Source: Chelydra serpentina (lineage: Eukaryota; Chordata; Testudines; Chelydridae). Taken from it: a stretch of 64,000 nt of DNA. Numbering within the stretch: position 1 is the stretch's first letter; the number at the start of each line of letters is the position of its first letter. Shown here piece by piece: positions 1 to 12,729 of the stretch. The stretch covers positions 21,718,001 through 21,782,000 of the forward strand of contig JBAIAC010000033.1 of NCBI GenBank assembly GCA_037349315.1. The letters are read 5' to 3'. A model generated the notes under the pieces. It had not been told where the DNA came from and searched no databases. It was given only the letters and a program-made list of their open reading frames with translations. The position numbers and the translations under genes are program-made.

Positions 1-699
1 TCAGAGATCAAAAATTCTGCCACGTTCTACATCCTGTCTGCCCATAGCTGTCGGGAAGGGTGGCCTGAAGGCATGACATGCTCATTCACAATACTGGGTT
101 TGTTATTGTTGGGTTTTACAGTGTTGAAACTGCAATTTTATCACTTTACTGGGGAGTAGGGATAAATCAGGGCTGAATCAAATATTTGGGCTTGTCTGCT
201 GGATCATAACCCTTTCATCTACATGAAGAGCACTTAGAGTGTGGACCTTTGGCCAAACACATCCAACCAAATTCTTTAACCAGAGCCTCATGCATTCTAT
301 ACCCCTGTGCTCCAGAATCCAAGCACTCATTAAAAAAAACCCTCAAAAAATGAAATTTTTTTGCTAGCCCTTAAAGTAACCTCAAAAATGTGAACCGAGG
401 GTAAACAGGTCCTGTGCGGACTTTTGCGGTCTGACTTTTACTAACCATTTTCAGATTTAATTCATTTTTAAAATCCCTCCATTTTTTAATATGGGCCTGC
501 TGCACCATTTCCAGTCTGCCACAGCCAATGTCAGGAGTCTCGCTGCAGAGTTTCAGTCCAGTTTACCGCAGAATACACAAAGCCTTGTATATTATGTGGC
601 CCGGGACCAGCCCTATTTGAGAAAGGCAATGGGACCCTGGGAGACTGCAGGTACCAGAATGCCGAAGGGAGCTGGCAGATCCTAAAATATGTAATACTA
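1..699. other. No recognisable feature
   Basis: AT-rich intronic sequence. I see no repeat family, exon or regulatory motif I can support. Confidence 0.5.
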
Positions 700-1614
700 G
701 AGGCTGAACATCAAGCTATTCGGACGCAGAGGAAAGATAAGAAGAGCCACAGGAGAACAATATGGCTGCAACAGGGAGGATAGAGCTAAAATTCAAAGGG
801 ATCTGAATAAATTGGAGAACTGGGCTATCGACAACAAAATGAAATTCAACAACAGCAAATAAAAGGTGCTACACTTAGGGTAGAAAAACCAAATGCACAA
901 ATACAGAATGGGAGATAACTGGCTTGGCAGTAGCACTGCTGAAAAGGATCTAGGAGTTGTGGTGGATCACAGCCTCAACAGGAGTCAACAATGCAATGCT
1001 GTTGCAAAAAAAGCAAATGCAATTTGAGGTTGCATTAACAGAGGCATAGCATGCAAGTCACGGGAGGTGATAGTACCGCTCTAGTCGATGCTCGTTAGGC
1101 CTCAGTTGGGGTGCTGGGTCCAATTCTGATCATTGCTGTATTAGAAAGGATGCAGAGAAATTGGAAAGGATCCAGAGGTGAGCAACAAAGATGATCAAAG
1201 GGATGAAATTCAATCCATATGAGCAAAGGCCGACGGAACTGGGGATGTTTAGTTGGGAAAAAGGGCGAGTAAGAGGGGGCATGGTCGCCATCTTCAAATA
1301 CCTGAAAGGCTGCCATAAAAAAGATGGAGAAAAATTGTTCTCTCTTGCCGGGCAGGACAAGAGAAAATAGGTTCAAACTACAGCACAGCAGATTTAGATT
1401 AAATCTCAGGAAAAACTTCCTAACTGTAAGAACAGTAGGACAATGGAACAGACTGCCTACGGAGGTTGTGGATGCTCTTCACTGGAGATTTTCAAAAAGA
1501 GGCTGGATAGTCACCTGTCTTGGATGGTTTAGACACAACAAATCCTGCATTTTGGCAGGGAGTTGGACTAGATGACCCCTCAGGTCCCCTCTAACCCTAT
1601 GGCTCTATGATTCT
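700..1614 (+). mobile_element. CR1 LINE, 3' fragment (end of RT ORF plus 3' UTR)
   Basis: The plus strand carries a broken version of the last part of CR1 ORF2, with traces of LNKLENWAI, MKFNNS, FRLNLRKNFLTVRTV and NRLPTEVV in shifting frames with stops. It ends with the CR1 3' UTR (ttggactagatgacc and then the tail ctatgattct). It is 5'-truncated, as usual for CR1, and long dead. Confidence 0.85.
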
Positions 1615-2006
1615 AATGTGATGCTCCACTTAATTGTGAGTGGACATGAACATACTAAAGACGAGGGATGGTGCAATCTGCTCCATTTTCTGCAAATTAA
1701 ATGCAGCCCCAAGGCTCCAGCCAGTGTGGCTCCCAGTTTGACACTCTTGTATCAGATTCTATTTGGGGCTTTGGTCACACACCTAATTTTATTCCTTAAG
1801 GACAGTGTAACAAAAAATATGCCTGCTTGCCCCTCACTTGCCTGGGTCTTTAGTGCACACCGTATAGCTACAGAGTATGCTGCTGGGATTACCTAAACAC
1901 TCTTTTTCTTGAACTGCAAGCAGTTAAAATGCTCCTACCTTGAAAAAGAACATACAATTTCTGTCCCTCAAAAGCACTGATTAAAAAGAAAGACCCACAT
2001 AATGTT

Positions 2007-3611
2007 GCAAGCTGTCGACCGATATCTCTTTTGTCTATGCCTTTCACGGTGATGGAGCGTTTCATTCTTCAGTGCATCTCCCTAGAAGTGGATTCAGTAC
2101 TTGGCGTTGAGCAAGCAGGCTTCCTGAGAGGCTGGAACATCTAAGATCAAGTGCTAGCTTTGACAACATTAATCGAAAATGGTTTTCAGAAAAACCTGAA
2201 GATGGGAGCCATATTTCTGGACCCGATAGCAGCATATGACAGTTTGGCACATGGGGCTCTTAGTCAAATTGTCAAGAGCTCTCCTAGCATGGGTAGTCAT
2301 TGCCCTTCTCCGCAACAGACATTTTTGAGTGCACATAGGAGACCGAGTTAGCGCGTGGAAAAGACAGACCAATGGTCTGTGCTGCCACTGACACCTTTCA
2401 GCCTGTACACAAACAACCTTCCGTTTACCAAGTCCCACAAGTTCACGTACACAGATGGCATTTGCCTTAGGTGACCAAGCACCATCACTCCTAGAACTTA
2501 AAGATGCCTTAAACGCTGACTTGATTAAGATGGCTGAATTCTGTAGTCAGTGGCATTTACAACCAAGTATAACCAAGGCAGTTTTGAGTGTGTTCCACCT
2601 TTACAACTCCAGAGCAGCCCAAGAACTGGATATCTTTCCTTAACAGACATCGCTTGAAACACAAATACCACCCAGTTTAACACAGAGCAACCCCTAGATC
2701 AGGCCTGCACAACTCGTAAAGCAGTGAGGGCCATATTACTCCGAAGAAAACAGCCGAGGGCCGAAACTCTTCTCCCGCCACCAAAGTTGTTGAGAAAAAA
2801 AAAAGTATTATTATTATTATAAAATAATAATTTATTATTATTACAGTGAGCCTGCCCTAGATAGATCTCTTACATAAAAACTGGGGCTAAGGTTTAGAAG
2901 GTTGTTATGAAATCTCGCAAATTGGCCAGCGCTTCATGAGAAGCAATTGCTCAAACTCTCCAATTATCCAGTTTAGCCTTCTGTTACTCTGCAGCAGAAT
3001 ACTGTACTCCATTCTGGCTCCATTCTTCTCTCGTCAAGTTGGTCGACACACAACTGTATTCAACCATGAGCATCAAAACTGGGACAATTCAACCCACAAA
3101 TAGTCCTGTGGCTCCCCGTGTCAAGCAACATCACTCCCGCACACATCCACCATAAGGATGCTAGAGCCAGAATGGCTGACAAGTTCAGGCCAAACCCAAG
3201 CCTACCACTATATACAGACCTCTTCTATCACCCAAAAGCACGCCTGTCATCGAGGCATCCAATGTGGGCCTACTTGCCCTGCCCAGATTTCTCTCTGACA
3301 TCGATGTGGCAAGAAAAATGGTCCGCAGCTCATGTCAGAAACCAGTCTCTTATAACTGACTCAACCATCCATGTCCCAAGCTTTGATTTGCCTTGGTGCT
3401 TATGGGCCCTTCTGAACTGATTTTGAATGGGCCAGGGTCAGCATGCAGGCAGTCTTCATATGTTGGGCCAACAAGAAGATCCCACATGCGGCTATGGCCA
3501 AAGGCAGGCATTGTCTCATCACTGACCACTGCCCTCTGATCAGATCTGATGGTGGGCTGAGGTCTGTGCATTTTGCTAATGAGTCTACCACAAATTGGCT
3601 TGACAAGCTCT
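2007..3611 (+). mobile_element. Decayed non-LTR retrotransposon reverse transcriptase
   Basis: Three plus-strand frames together show an RT of a jockey/I-like LINE. Seen in order are a PISLL-like block near 2015, DQVLALTTLIENGF and GAIFLDPIAAYDS (palm motif A region, about 2147-2245), a YTDG remnant of the catalytic Y-x-D-D box at about 2450, then the thumb region. After an inserted repeat the C-terminal part resumes near 2930 and ends in a Cys/His-type tail (CGYGQRQ...H...CPL) near 3487-3540. Several stops and frameshifts are present, so it is inactive. The exact family is uncertain. Confidence 0.72.
2700..2854. mobile_element. Short hAT-type insertion in the LINE remnant
   Basis: An exact 8-bp duplication, ccctagat, flanks this 155-bp stretch (2692-2699 and 2855-2862). 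It starts caggcctgcacaac, ends in gagcctg and contains a TTA/ATT-rich run. The 8-bp duplication and CAGG ends suit a non-autonomous hAT. It splits the RT frame, so it is younger than the LINE. Confidence 0.68.
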
Positions 3612-3625
3612 GACCCAGTAAGATG

Positions 3626-5640
3626 ACAATGGATTACAACATTTTTAGTGCCTTGCAACGCAATACTGTTTTGATATCAATTCTACTTCAACACTTCAGT
3701 GTATTCCAGGGGTGTATTTGTCATTCTCACAGGAGTGGACAGACACCTAACAGCCACACGATGGGTAGCAGTGTTTTGCAAGGGCCGGTGCAGAGTCAAC
3801 GGATTTAAAAGCGCAGGTGCAAATGTCCACACCCATGTAGCTGTTTGCAAGATCTAGGCTATTGTTAGTTTCACAGTTCAGTCACTCGGGTCACATTCTT
3901 TATACACCTATTTACTAATTTGTGTAATACCTTTCGCAGAATAAAAGGTGTTGTTAGACAAGGGGGAAATTCATTCTGGAGACAAAGGCACTCTGCACCA
4001 GATGGAGCTGGGCGGCGTCAGTCGAGTGGCCACCCAAAGGGGTGGCTTCTGCAGCCCCTGGATGTTATGGAGAAAGTCTTTGCACTGGCCCCACACAGAC
4101 TTGCGTTGAAGACAGGCTGGGGGAGGGGCCACAGGATTCATGATGACATGGCTCTCATGGTCCTAACGTCAAATGTGAATGGTGTGGATGGCCTGCAGCT
4201 GTTATTCCAGCCCGAAGGTTGGAGTGGTGACACCAGGGGAGGGAGGAGCCATGAACTTGCGTTCTAGGCTGGGGGGTTGCAGAATGGATTTTGCCTCCCA
4301 AATAAAAGTCTCCCCATAAAGCCCAGTCACTCTTGTTTATTTGCAAGTAAAGTGAATTGCACCAACGTGAACCCAACCTGGAGGAAAAATTATAAACTCT
4401 AAGTGAATAACAATGAAATTGTAGAGTGAAGTGTGATTGTGTTTAGCTTAGATCCAATGTTTCCTCCTTAGCCTCACGTGGTAAAGTTAAGCACATGCTT
4501 AATGGTTTGCAGGATTGGGGCCTTAATTTGCAGTCCCCCTCCCTTCCCAAAATGTTAATATATTTATATTATCCCATATAAAATACATGTTATGTTACAT
4601 TTATGCAACCTGACTTTATACAACCTTAACTCAATCTAATTTGTTGTTTTTCCATGCATGTTAATATTAAATATTATAACTGTTTTTCCTTTGAAACAGA
4701 AATGACATACATAGTATGCAAGAGCACTTGGTTTTCACCACGCTGCTACCATAGTAGCTGATCAAAAACATGTTTTACATCAGTTTACTATTTCGTTTGA
4801 TACAGCAGCTGTGAAGAAACAGCATATTACACTGACTCATCTTGTGCAAATGACTAGGCAAAGGCAATTACATAGAGAAGAAGGCACGGTTACTAAGATA
4901 TATGTTTGGAGCCAATAAGAACATCAGGAAACACTAAATGTACATAGTTCATGCTGGGGTCCAAATACTGTGCTGAATTAGACCTCATGCATCTCTATGG
5001 AGTTCAAATATGAGCCTGTATGTTTGCTTTCACCATTTTAATCCCCAGTGTCTCTCATTTTGCTACCGTAACCCACTGGTGAGTGTGTGTTACAGGTCCT
5101 CTTCTGTGCCTTTACAGAGAGTATATAGAGCCAGGGGCATGTTAGCTCAAGCTGTAACAAACTATGCTTTTTCGCTGTGGAGGTCCACAGATCAATTCTC
5201 GATGTTTTGGACAAGATGGTGACCAACATTATGTTGGTCTTCCAGACTATAAACTTTGGGGCAGAGATTATATTGATATTTGTGTCATGTACAAGGCCAA
5301 CCCTATTGTTGGTGCATGACAGGTAACTAACAATAATAACAATCGTCTAGCTGCAAAAGTGGTAGAAGCTAACTTCCAATTGAACCAACTCTTTCAATAC
5401 CTCTAAGGGTATTGCCACTCTGGAAGATGAGATGTAAGTCGAGCAATGGCACAGTGGTTCATCTCTCTAAAGAGACTGACCTCTCATCATCACCATCGTC
5501 TTCTAGCCTTAGTCCCATGTATATGGGGTTGGCTCTTTGAGTCCCTCTCCATTCCAGTCTGTCTTGAAGAAGTTCCTTGGAAAATCCACAGCAAATCAGA
5601 TCCTATTGTATAACATCCACCCATTTAGTTTGGGGTCTTC
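3626..5640. other. Mostly unclassified intronic sequence
   Basis: No gene or clear element is seen. One piece at about 4485-4530 (aagttaagcacatgctt, then gcaggattgggg) resembles a recurrent foldback repeat found elsewhere in the window. Confidence 0.4.
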
Positions 5641-5649
5641 CTACCCATC

Positions 5650-5735
5650 ATATTATTATTACTATTTATTTACATTACTGTTGTGCCTAAGAGCCCCAAT
5701 TATGGATCAGGAACTCCTCACAATATATTGTCCCT
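5650..5735 (-). mobile_element. LINE 3' end (L2/CR1-like), minus strand
   Basis: The sequence ttattattactatttatt followed by gtgcctaagagcccc and atggatcag is the reverse complement of a common amniote LINE 3' end (gggcacctaggggctcc... ending in AATAAT repeats). Similar pieces lie at 12650-12725 and 41690-41765. Confidence 0.5.
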
Positions 5736-6245
5736 AAAATATTGATGGTCTTGGCTTTCAAAATCCTTACAAGCACTGCTGAGCACAGGGCTTCATAGCA
5801 TGCACCAAACTGGTAGTAAGTATTTGCAGGACCAGATCCCCTCCAGAAGAATAATGTGGCAATCATAGCAAGAGAATGGATTCATTCATGAGGCATGATA
5901 TTGCATAAGAGGCGTTACAAAATATCAGTACAAAATGTTAACAGTGTTTTAATGAGGAGGCGATGTCTGATAAATACATCCTTTCTAATGTTTTCACCTC
6001 TTAATGTAGGCATTTTTGTCATTTCGACAGACGTGCCAATTTAAAAAAAGCTCCTTCAGAAACCTGACCCAAATGCTCCTCAAAACCAAAAGCTCCAGGA
6101 CAGACTCACTCGACCAAACGCAGGTAAATCAAAATATTTTTAACCTACAAAGAAGCTTGTTATCAGTGATACATAATTGCCATTTCTCAGTTTTCAACCA
6201 CAAGGCTTAATAATGTTCTTCAAGCTGTGAGCATGTGGCAAAGAA

Positions 6246-6530
6246 ATGTTTGCATTTGCAATCAATAGGGCAAATAGAGATAAGACATGTGAACAACTGG
6301 TAAAGAGGGAAGACCCTGAAAAAAAAAAAGCTATTGTTAAAGAGCTGGAAAGGGAATATGTGAACATGTATGAATCAGTTGGTCCAGATGATACACAAAG
6401 GGAACCACCATCTATTGAGTTTGCTGGACCACTGACATGTATTTTTGAAAAATCATGGGTACTTGGAGAGGTACTGGAAAAAGCAAATGTCATATGGATT
6501 TTCATGAAAGGAAAGAAGAGAGGGTCCATT
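6246..6530 (+). mobile_element. CR1 LINE fragment (start of RT domain)
   Basis: A 136-residue open frame begins here, but its recognisable part is CR1 ORF2. SVGPDD and then IFEKSWVLGEV and KKGKK-like residues (seen as MKGKKR) match the RT segment that normally precedes the NYRPVSL block. It is truncated on both sides. The rest of the frame to 6656 is chance. Confidence 0.72.
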
Positions 6531-7537
6531 TTAGACTCCAACTTTGCAATACACATGCACATACACAATACAATGGCACCTGCATGCAGCTCCATTGACT
6601 TCAATGAAGCTGTACACAGGCAGGGAGGTCTGCTTCCGCAAAATTCCCTGGGTTGAGCACTGTGTTCCTTCCTCCGTATGGCTCACAGTGCCTAGCACAC
6701 TAGAGCCCCTCTCCTGCAAACATGCACACTGACTGACCACTATGCATGCATGAAGGGCTGGGTAAAATAATGGGAGAGGTACAAAAAAAATCAACAAACA
6801 TCTGGTAGGATAATGGAAAAACAAGTAATAGGAAGCATGGGATTATGAAAAGCAAGACAAACATGAGCCCCTGATATTGCAAACACTTCCATATATGAGT
6901 AATCCATGAATGGATGTAATCTAATTTGACTTTAGATAACAGCACCTCATAAAATCCTTAGTGAAAAATGAATTCACATAGGCTCAGATAGAAACAGTGG
7001 CATCTGGACTGAAAACTGACAAACAACTGATTGATTTACGCAAATGATAATGCTAAAAAATAAAATCATATATTACTCGGAGGAGGTGTCTGGCTTGGGT
7101 GGGTTCACTGTTAGGACCAGCCTCCTTTAATAGCTTCACACGGTTCTGGAAGAGGGAGTAAGTGATAGTACACTGGGAAAGTTTGCAAACACCAGTGAGG
7201 ACAAAGACTTGATTCGGCTCTCACAGCAGCATAAACATGGAGAAACTCCACTGAGGCCAATGGCATTAACAACAGTGTGAGAATAGACTCAGAGCCCTTG
7301 ACCAATCAGAACTGTGGGCTGAAAATAACAAAACAGAAATTTTGTTTGGAAAAGTGGAAGTGAAGGTAATCAGACATCATGTGAGGGAGATATCTGGGAA
7401 GCAACAATGCTGAAAGGGGCCTAGGGAAGAAAGCGGAATGCAGGTTAGACATGAACTGCCAATGTGATATGTCTACAAAAGAGGCCAGCACAATCTGGGC
7501 TCCTTGTGCAGACACACAACCTGTCACAGAGCAGGGA

Positions 7538-8200
7538 GTGTGATGGGGTGGATCAACCCCACACTGTTGAGGCAAGGGTTAAGGAGCTGCTCTGGATGAA
7601 GGAAGCCACGCCCCCTCACCTCTGCTGGGCATGCTCCAAGTAGTGGGAGCATTCAAAAGGGAGCAGCTCAGCTCAGTCTGGGCTGACCGAGGAGGGCAGT
7701 TGGGCGCAGCAGCCTCCTGCTGAGATGCCACCGAGCCTCCAAGCTGCCGGGACTGAGCCTCCTAGCCAAACTGCAGGACGCCTATCAACTACGGAGCCAC
7801 GGGCAACGACTCTATCGCCTGGGGAAGGGGTTCCAGAGATGAACCAGGGAGGGAGCCAGGTGGGATCCCAAGACCGAGCCGTGGCATCAATGGAGGTACA
7901 GGAAACAGGGGTAAGAAGTGATCCAGGGAGCATGAGTAAGGGTACCAGACCCTATGCCATGTATATGGCCTACTGCTTTGTAGCACCCTGGGTCGAAACC
8001 TGGTGGAGTAGGGTGGGCCCAGGTTCCCCCTCATGGGGACAATAGCCCCTAGACAGAGCAGCCCTGGACTTTCACTGTTGGGTGACACTACCATGAGCTG
8101 TAGCTGTTAGGCAAGCAGCCCTGGACACTCGCCACTAAGTGGTACTGCCAGCCCGGGGCACACAGGCTGCTCCCAGCAGGGAGATGACAGTTACGCTCTC
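7538..8200 (+). mobile_element. Possible LTR-type repeat
   Basis: A moderately G+C-rich stretch begins tgtgatggggtgg. Its composition (repeated agcagccctggac at about 8059 and 8117, short open frames) resembles turtle LTR element sequence. I see no paired LTR or target duplication, so the call is weak. Confidence 0.28.
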
Positions 8201-8987
8201 TGTGTTCTTGCTGTGACCACACCTAGATCACTGCTCCAGCTCTGTGCACCACAACAAACTGAAGGGAATTTACAGAGAAGCAGCAAAAGCAATGCAGGGG
8301 CTGGAGAGACTGATAAACTAAACATGTAACGATTAAGGGTGACCGTTATCCCAGTGCAGAGGAACCACATACGGCAAACCGCACCTCTGCTTTCATAGCC
8401 ATGGAGGCTTCCTTGGCAGCAGAACTGGGGTGGTCTCATGGTATAAACTGAAGGGAGGGGAGGGGATAAATCATATACCTCCCTTGAAAGGCAGAGACCA
8501 ACGCTTCCTGGGAGCATCATCTCTACTTCTAGAGTTTTCCCCAAATGTCCTAACAAACTAATTTGTAGGTAACATTAGGTCTAACGAATTCTCCTAGCTT
8601 CTCAAGATCCATTTGCAAACCTACCACCCCCCAGATTTTCTTCTTTTCTTAGTTTATCACCATCTCCAGACTTGTGCAGACACCTGCACAGGGTCCCATT
8701 TAATCAGACTAGGGTATGTCTGACTCAAAGCACTTTCACGCTTGAACTTTCATTTTGGGTTAGGATTCATACATATTTATGAATGGATTTTTCTCTCAAA
8801 ACAATACCCAGGCTATTTATACTTGGGGAGCTATACCGTGTCCTCGCTAGTAATAATAACGACCTTGAAAACCCATCCCACAGACTGGAGCACGAGAGGG
8901 CAAGGTATTCATGAAAACAAAAGGTGTCAAAATGGTGCCCACTATTGTCCAGTCCATGAGCAGCCAGAGACCCAGGCGCAAACCCAG

Positions 8988-10008
8988 TGTGACGCAACAC
9001 CCCATATTCTTCATAGTAATATTATTATGATAGGAGTATAGTATAATTATGATGTATTTTATGCAATGTAAGGCATGTGAAATATCATTGAAAAGGTTAT
9101 GACTTACTGAATCGGATTATCCTATCTGTATGCATGTATCATTTTTGTATCTGCAGCTAGGAATATTGATTGTGTATCAGTATTACAAATATGTGTATAC
9201 CTGGGGAACGCCCACCAGCCAGAATGCACTCAATCTAGATGGCTGGCTGGGAAGGGCCATTAGAGAAAACAATAGGACTTAGAAAAAGCTAATCCACTGG
9301 GGAGCTTTCCTGAGGATGCTACAAACAGCCCCCAAGTAGTCATGGCTGCTATGACACCACAGGGGCATGTGACCAGATCACCTGGTACTGGACTCCATCT
9401 TGGAATACCAGTGTTTTTCCACTGACTGGGCATGGGAACCAAGCTTGGAGACAAAGGGTTCCCGCCCTATCCAAAAGCTATTTAAGGCAGGGGAGTGACA
9501 TCATTGTGGTTCTTCACTGACTCTCCACCCAAAGGAGACTCTTGGAAAGACCTTAGGAACAAGGACTGAACTGGGGGAAAGTGCTGGACCCAGGCTAGAG
9601 GGATTTCTAGCCTGTGAAAGGAATACCTGGAGTTTTAAGCTGCAAGCAAGTGCAGATTTCCCCTTAAGAGCCTGCAGCTAGCTTAAATCATTTAGGGTGC
9701 AAATTTGCTACTCATGTCCAATCTCTTTAGTATATTACACTGAGGCTGTGTTTTTGTTTATTTGCTAGGTAACCTGCTTTGATCTGTTTGCTGTTTTAAT
9801 CACTTAAAATCTATCTTTTGTAATTAATAGATTTATTTTTGCCTTGTCTAAAACCAGTGAGTGTGGGAGTCATAACTTGGGGCGAAAAAGCTGGTGTACA
9901 TTTCCTCTGCCCTTGAGGGAGGGGGAAAATGTCATGAGCTTACGCTGTACAGATCTCTGTGCAGTGAAAGATGGTATAATTTTGAGTTTACCCTCCAGAT
10001 GGTGCATA
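8988..10008 (+). mobile_element. LTR-like repeat (possible solo LTR)
   Basis: From tgtgacgcaacac the sequence resembles in order and wording the solo-LTR-like element at 37849. Shared blocks are tgtatgcatgtatcattttt with gtat, tcaaatatgt-like text and a late region with AT-rich polyadenylation-like sequence (taatagatttattttt, about 9822). No internal coding region is attached. The exact end is uncertain. Confidence 0.45.
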
Positions 10009-10070
10009 GCTACTCAAGTGCACCTCCCCAGGGTATCTGTGCAGGGTGCATGCAGGTGCACTTGAGTAGC
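10009..10070. repeat. Perfect 17-bp inverted repeat with 28-nt loop
   Basis: gctactcaagtgcacct at 10009-10025 is the exact reverse complement of 10054-10070. It could form a hairpin. It lies just past the end of the LTR-like repeat and may be the end of another foldback element. Confidence 0.85.
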
Positions 10071-10084
10071 TGGGCACTTCCTTA

Positions 10085-12040
10085 GCTGAAGCCTTCCCTG
10101 GTAGCCCAAATTGTCTCACTGCCTCGCCAGCTGGCCTCCTGCGTAGAGCAGGCGTAGGGACAGAAAAGAACCCATGTGGAACTCATCACACGAGAGGCTA
10201 TGGGGCAAATGTGCAATTGACCCAACACCATCCTCTGGGTTCTCTCTGAAAGGAAAAAAAAATGTAGAAACTGGTCTTGGTTATAGATAGATGGGAATTT
10301 GGAGAAGAGACAGTCTAAGAACACCAGTCCTCAGGCCACAAGCTCTCTGTGCTATCTCATTGGCTTCACTGGCACTTCATGGAGGAGGCAGGGGAACTGA
10401 AGGAAGAGTATTGCCTACTGAGATTGTTCCTTTTGTATCCCTTGCATGCTTTTCTGTTTAACTAGCTACACTGATGCAAGCTGGAAATTAGCTGTGCCTT
10501 TTGGTAAGCTGAGTCTCCTCTGCCCCATAACGTGGTATCTGAGTCTGTCGGTTGCTGATGTGTTCCCATGCATTTCTGAAGTACTATTGCTTGCTTGCTT
10601 TTCACCTACCCCACTGTCTTGCAATACATTCTTAGGTTTTTGACAAAAATCTCCTGCAGTTCCCACTACATGCTACTCCATCACTTTGGCCTTGATTCTG
10701 CAAACATTTATGCATATGCTTAAATTTAAGCAAGTGAGTAGTCCCACCAAAGTGAGTTCATAAGTATCTGTAGGATAAAGGCCTTTGCTTGCTGGCTGTA
10801 GCTAATATGTATTTATTTTTGGTAAATGTAGGAACAAACTCGGATATGGGTCTACTTCCCATTGTTTGCATTAACATTGTGTCTCTTAAATTTGCCCACT
10901 GCCTCCATGTTTTTTTTCTGCAATCGCATTTGTAAGTAGGCATGCATTACCAGGTCCTAAGAGCGAATGCAAGTGTATTGGCTTCCTGGGCTCCAACACC
11001 CTTTTATGATTGGCATCACTGGCTTCCCAGCAGTCCCAACCAGGTCAGTGCAGTCTGGTACCTTTTCTCATGGTTCATCTGTCTTTTTTCCCTTTCTTCC
11101 TTCACTCCTCACTCACTCTGGCTGGGTGTTACATATACATATTGCTTTGTTAACTTATGGTCGTAAGGAAATTCCTTGGTGTATATAACATTCATGGCTT
11201 GGCTTTTTCTCTCTGGTGTTATATGGTGCCTTCAGTTCAAGCTGCTAAACTGAAGCTGGCAGCTAGCTTCTCACTAGGCTTTTACATGCTGCTGCAAGGC
11301 AAAATAACCTGTTGTTTCCAATCTGTATTTTTAGGGCTGCAGCTGTACGCTAATTCTCTCTCCACGCTGGTGTAAGAGGCTATTTAAAGGGATTTAGGGA
11401 TATAATAAATTGTCATAAACCCAGAGACATTCTCCAGACTTATACCCCTTCAACCTTGGGGGTTTGTATTGAACATAACACTGCAGCACGTTGTCGCCAA
11501 TCTTTTATGCTGACTTCTGAAGGCATTTGTAGACTTTAGGGAGGTCTTACAAAAGGCTGGGAGATGAGTATTAAATCTTGCTGAAATCCAAGAACATTCT
11601 GTGTCTTTTGGGATCAACAGCGATGCAAAAGATAATATTTGGGTTGACCCAGGATTATTTGGAGTATGTGGGTTTTTGGAATGGAGAATCAGGTTTAGAA
11701 CTAACCGTTACAAAAAATTATGTAAAAGACTCTGAAAAATCCAAAGTGAGTAATGCAGAGCCTTTTCTGAGAGTAGGAAATGAGGGGAGGTTGGATCCAT
11801 TTCCTCCTTTAAGTTTTAGAAGGTTTACCTCATGAAGCTACCTCTTCTGCCAAGTATTTCTTGGACTCCTTTAAAATACTGTTTATTCTAGTTGCTCCTC
11901 TTGTGAATCATCCAAACTACTGGAGCCTTTTTTGTTGATGCTGCCTCTGTTGGAGTACACAGTTAAATGGTGTGCTTTCATTGCAATGTGCACCACCTAG
12001 CTTTTAGGCTTTTGTCTCTGGTATATGTCACTAAAATATT
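10085..12040. other. No gene; one foldback trace
   Basis: Intronic sequence. At 10688-10745 (gattctgcaaacatttatgcat...agtagtccca) it matches a recurrent foldback repeat. Nothing else is recognised. Confidence 0.4.
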
Positions 12041-12045
12041 TTTCA

Positions 12046-12120
12046 TAGACTCATAGAGGTTAGAGCCGTAAAGGACCCATTAAGTCATCTAGGGCTAGAT
12101 CTGTAAAGGTAAACAGGCTT
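12046..12120 (-). mobile_element. CR1-type 3' tail, minus strand
   Basis: tcatagactcatagagg... aaggaccc... gtcatctag is the reverse complement of a CR1 3' end. Diverged and short. Confidence 0.5.
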
Positions 12121-12649
12121 CCAGGCACTTCTGAAAACCTCACTAGGTGCCTATCTGCATCATTAGGCATGTAAATATCTTTAAAAATATGGTCCCTAGT
12201 CAACATTTTGCCAGTGAAGGATTGTTCCATATGGTGTATTTTCTAGTTGTTGTTACCATTTATTATGCATACTCCAATAGCACTTAGAAGCCACTATGAA
12301 AGCCCACACATAGAAAATGTCTCTACCAGAAAAGGGTTTACAGTTCAAATTAAGATTTAAATCTCCAAAGCGAGTTGCTTCTCCATCACTGATTAATCCA
12401 TATCACTGTCAGGAAGCCCTTTTGATCTTTCCTCAATGGACAGTCATATATCTTTTGAAAGTGTTTATTATCACCAGTCATATTGTTGCAAGCCATTATA
12501 AGCATATGTTTCTATATGTTAACTCTCGTCTTTCTACATTTAGTGAAGCACAACATTAAGGTTGGGAAATCAAGCACTCACTAGCAGGAAATGCAAAGTT
12601 AAAGGTGAAAGCACAAACCTTAGCGTTGTTGCCTGCGTTTACATTAGTT

Positions 12650-12725
12650 TGTACAGTACTTAGCACCATGGAGGCGAATCTCAGTTGGAGCCTCTAAAAG
12701 CTACTTTAATGCAAATAAAATACAA
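12650..12725 (+). mobile_element. LINE 3' end (L2/CR1-like)
   Basis: tgtacagtacttagcacc, then ttggagcctctaaaagc and gcaaataaaataca, matches the common amniote LINE 3' UTR (tgtacagcacctagcacaatgg). Confidence 0.6.
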
Positions 12726-12729
12726 TAAG

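Noticed and set aside
6194..6604. 136-residue minus-strand frame
   Set aside because: Antisense shadow of the CR1 RT fragment on the plus strand.
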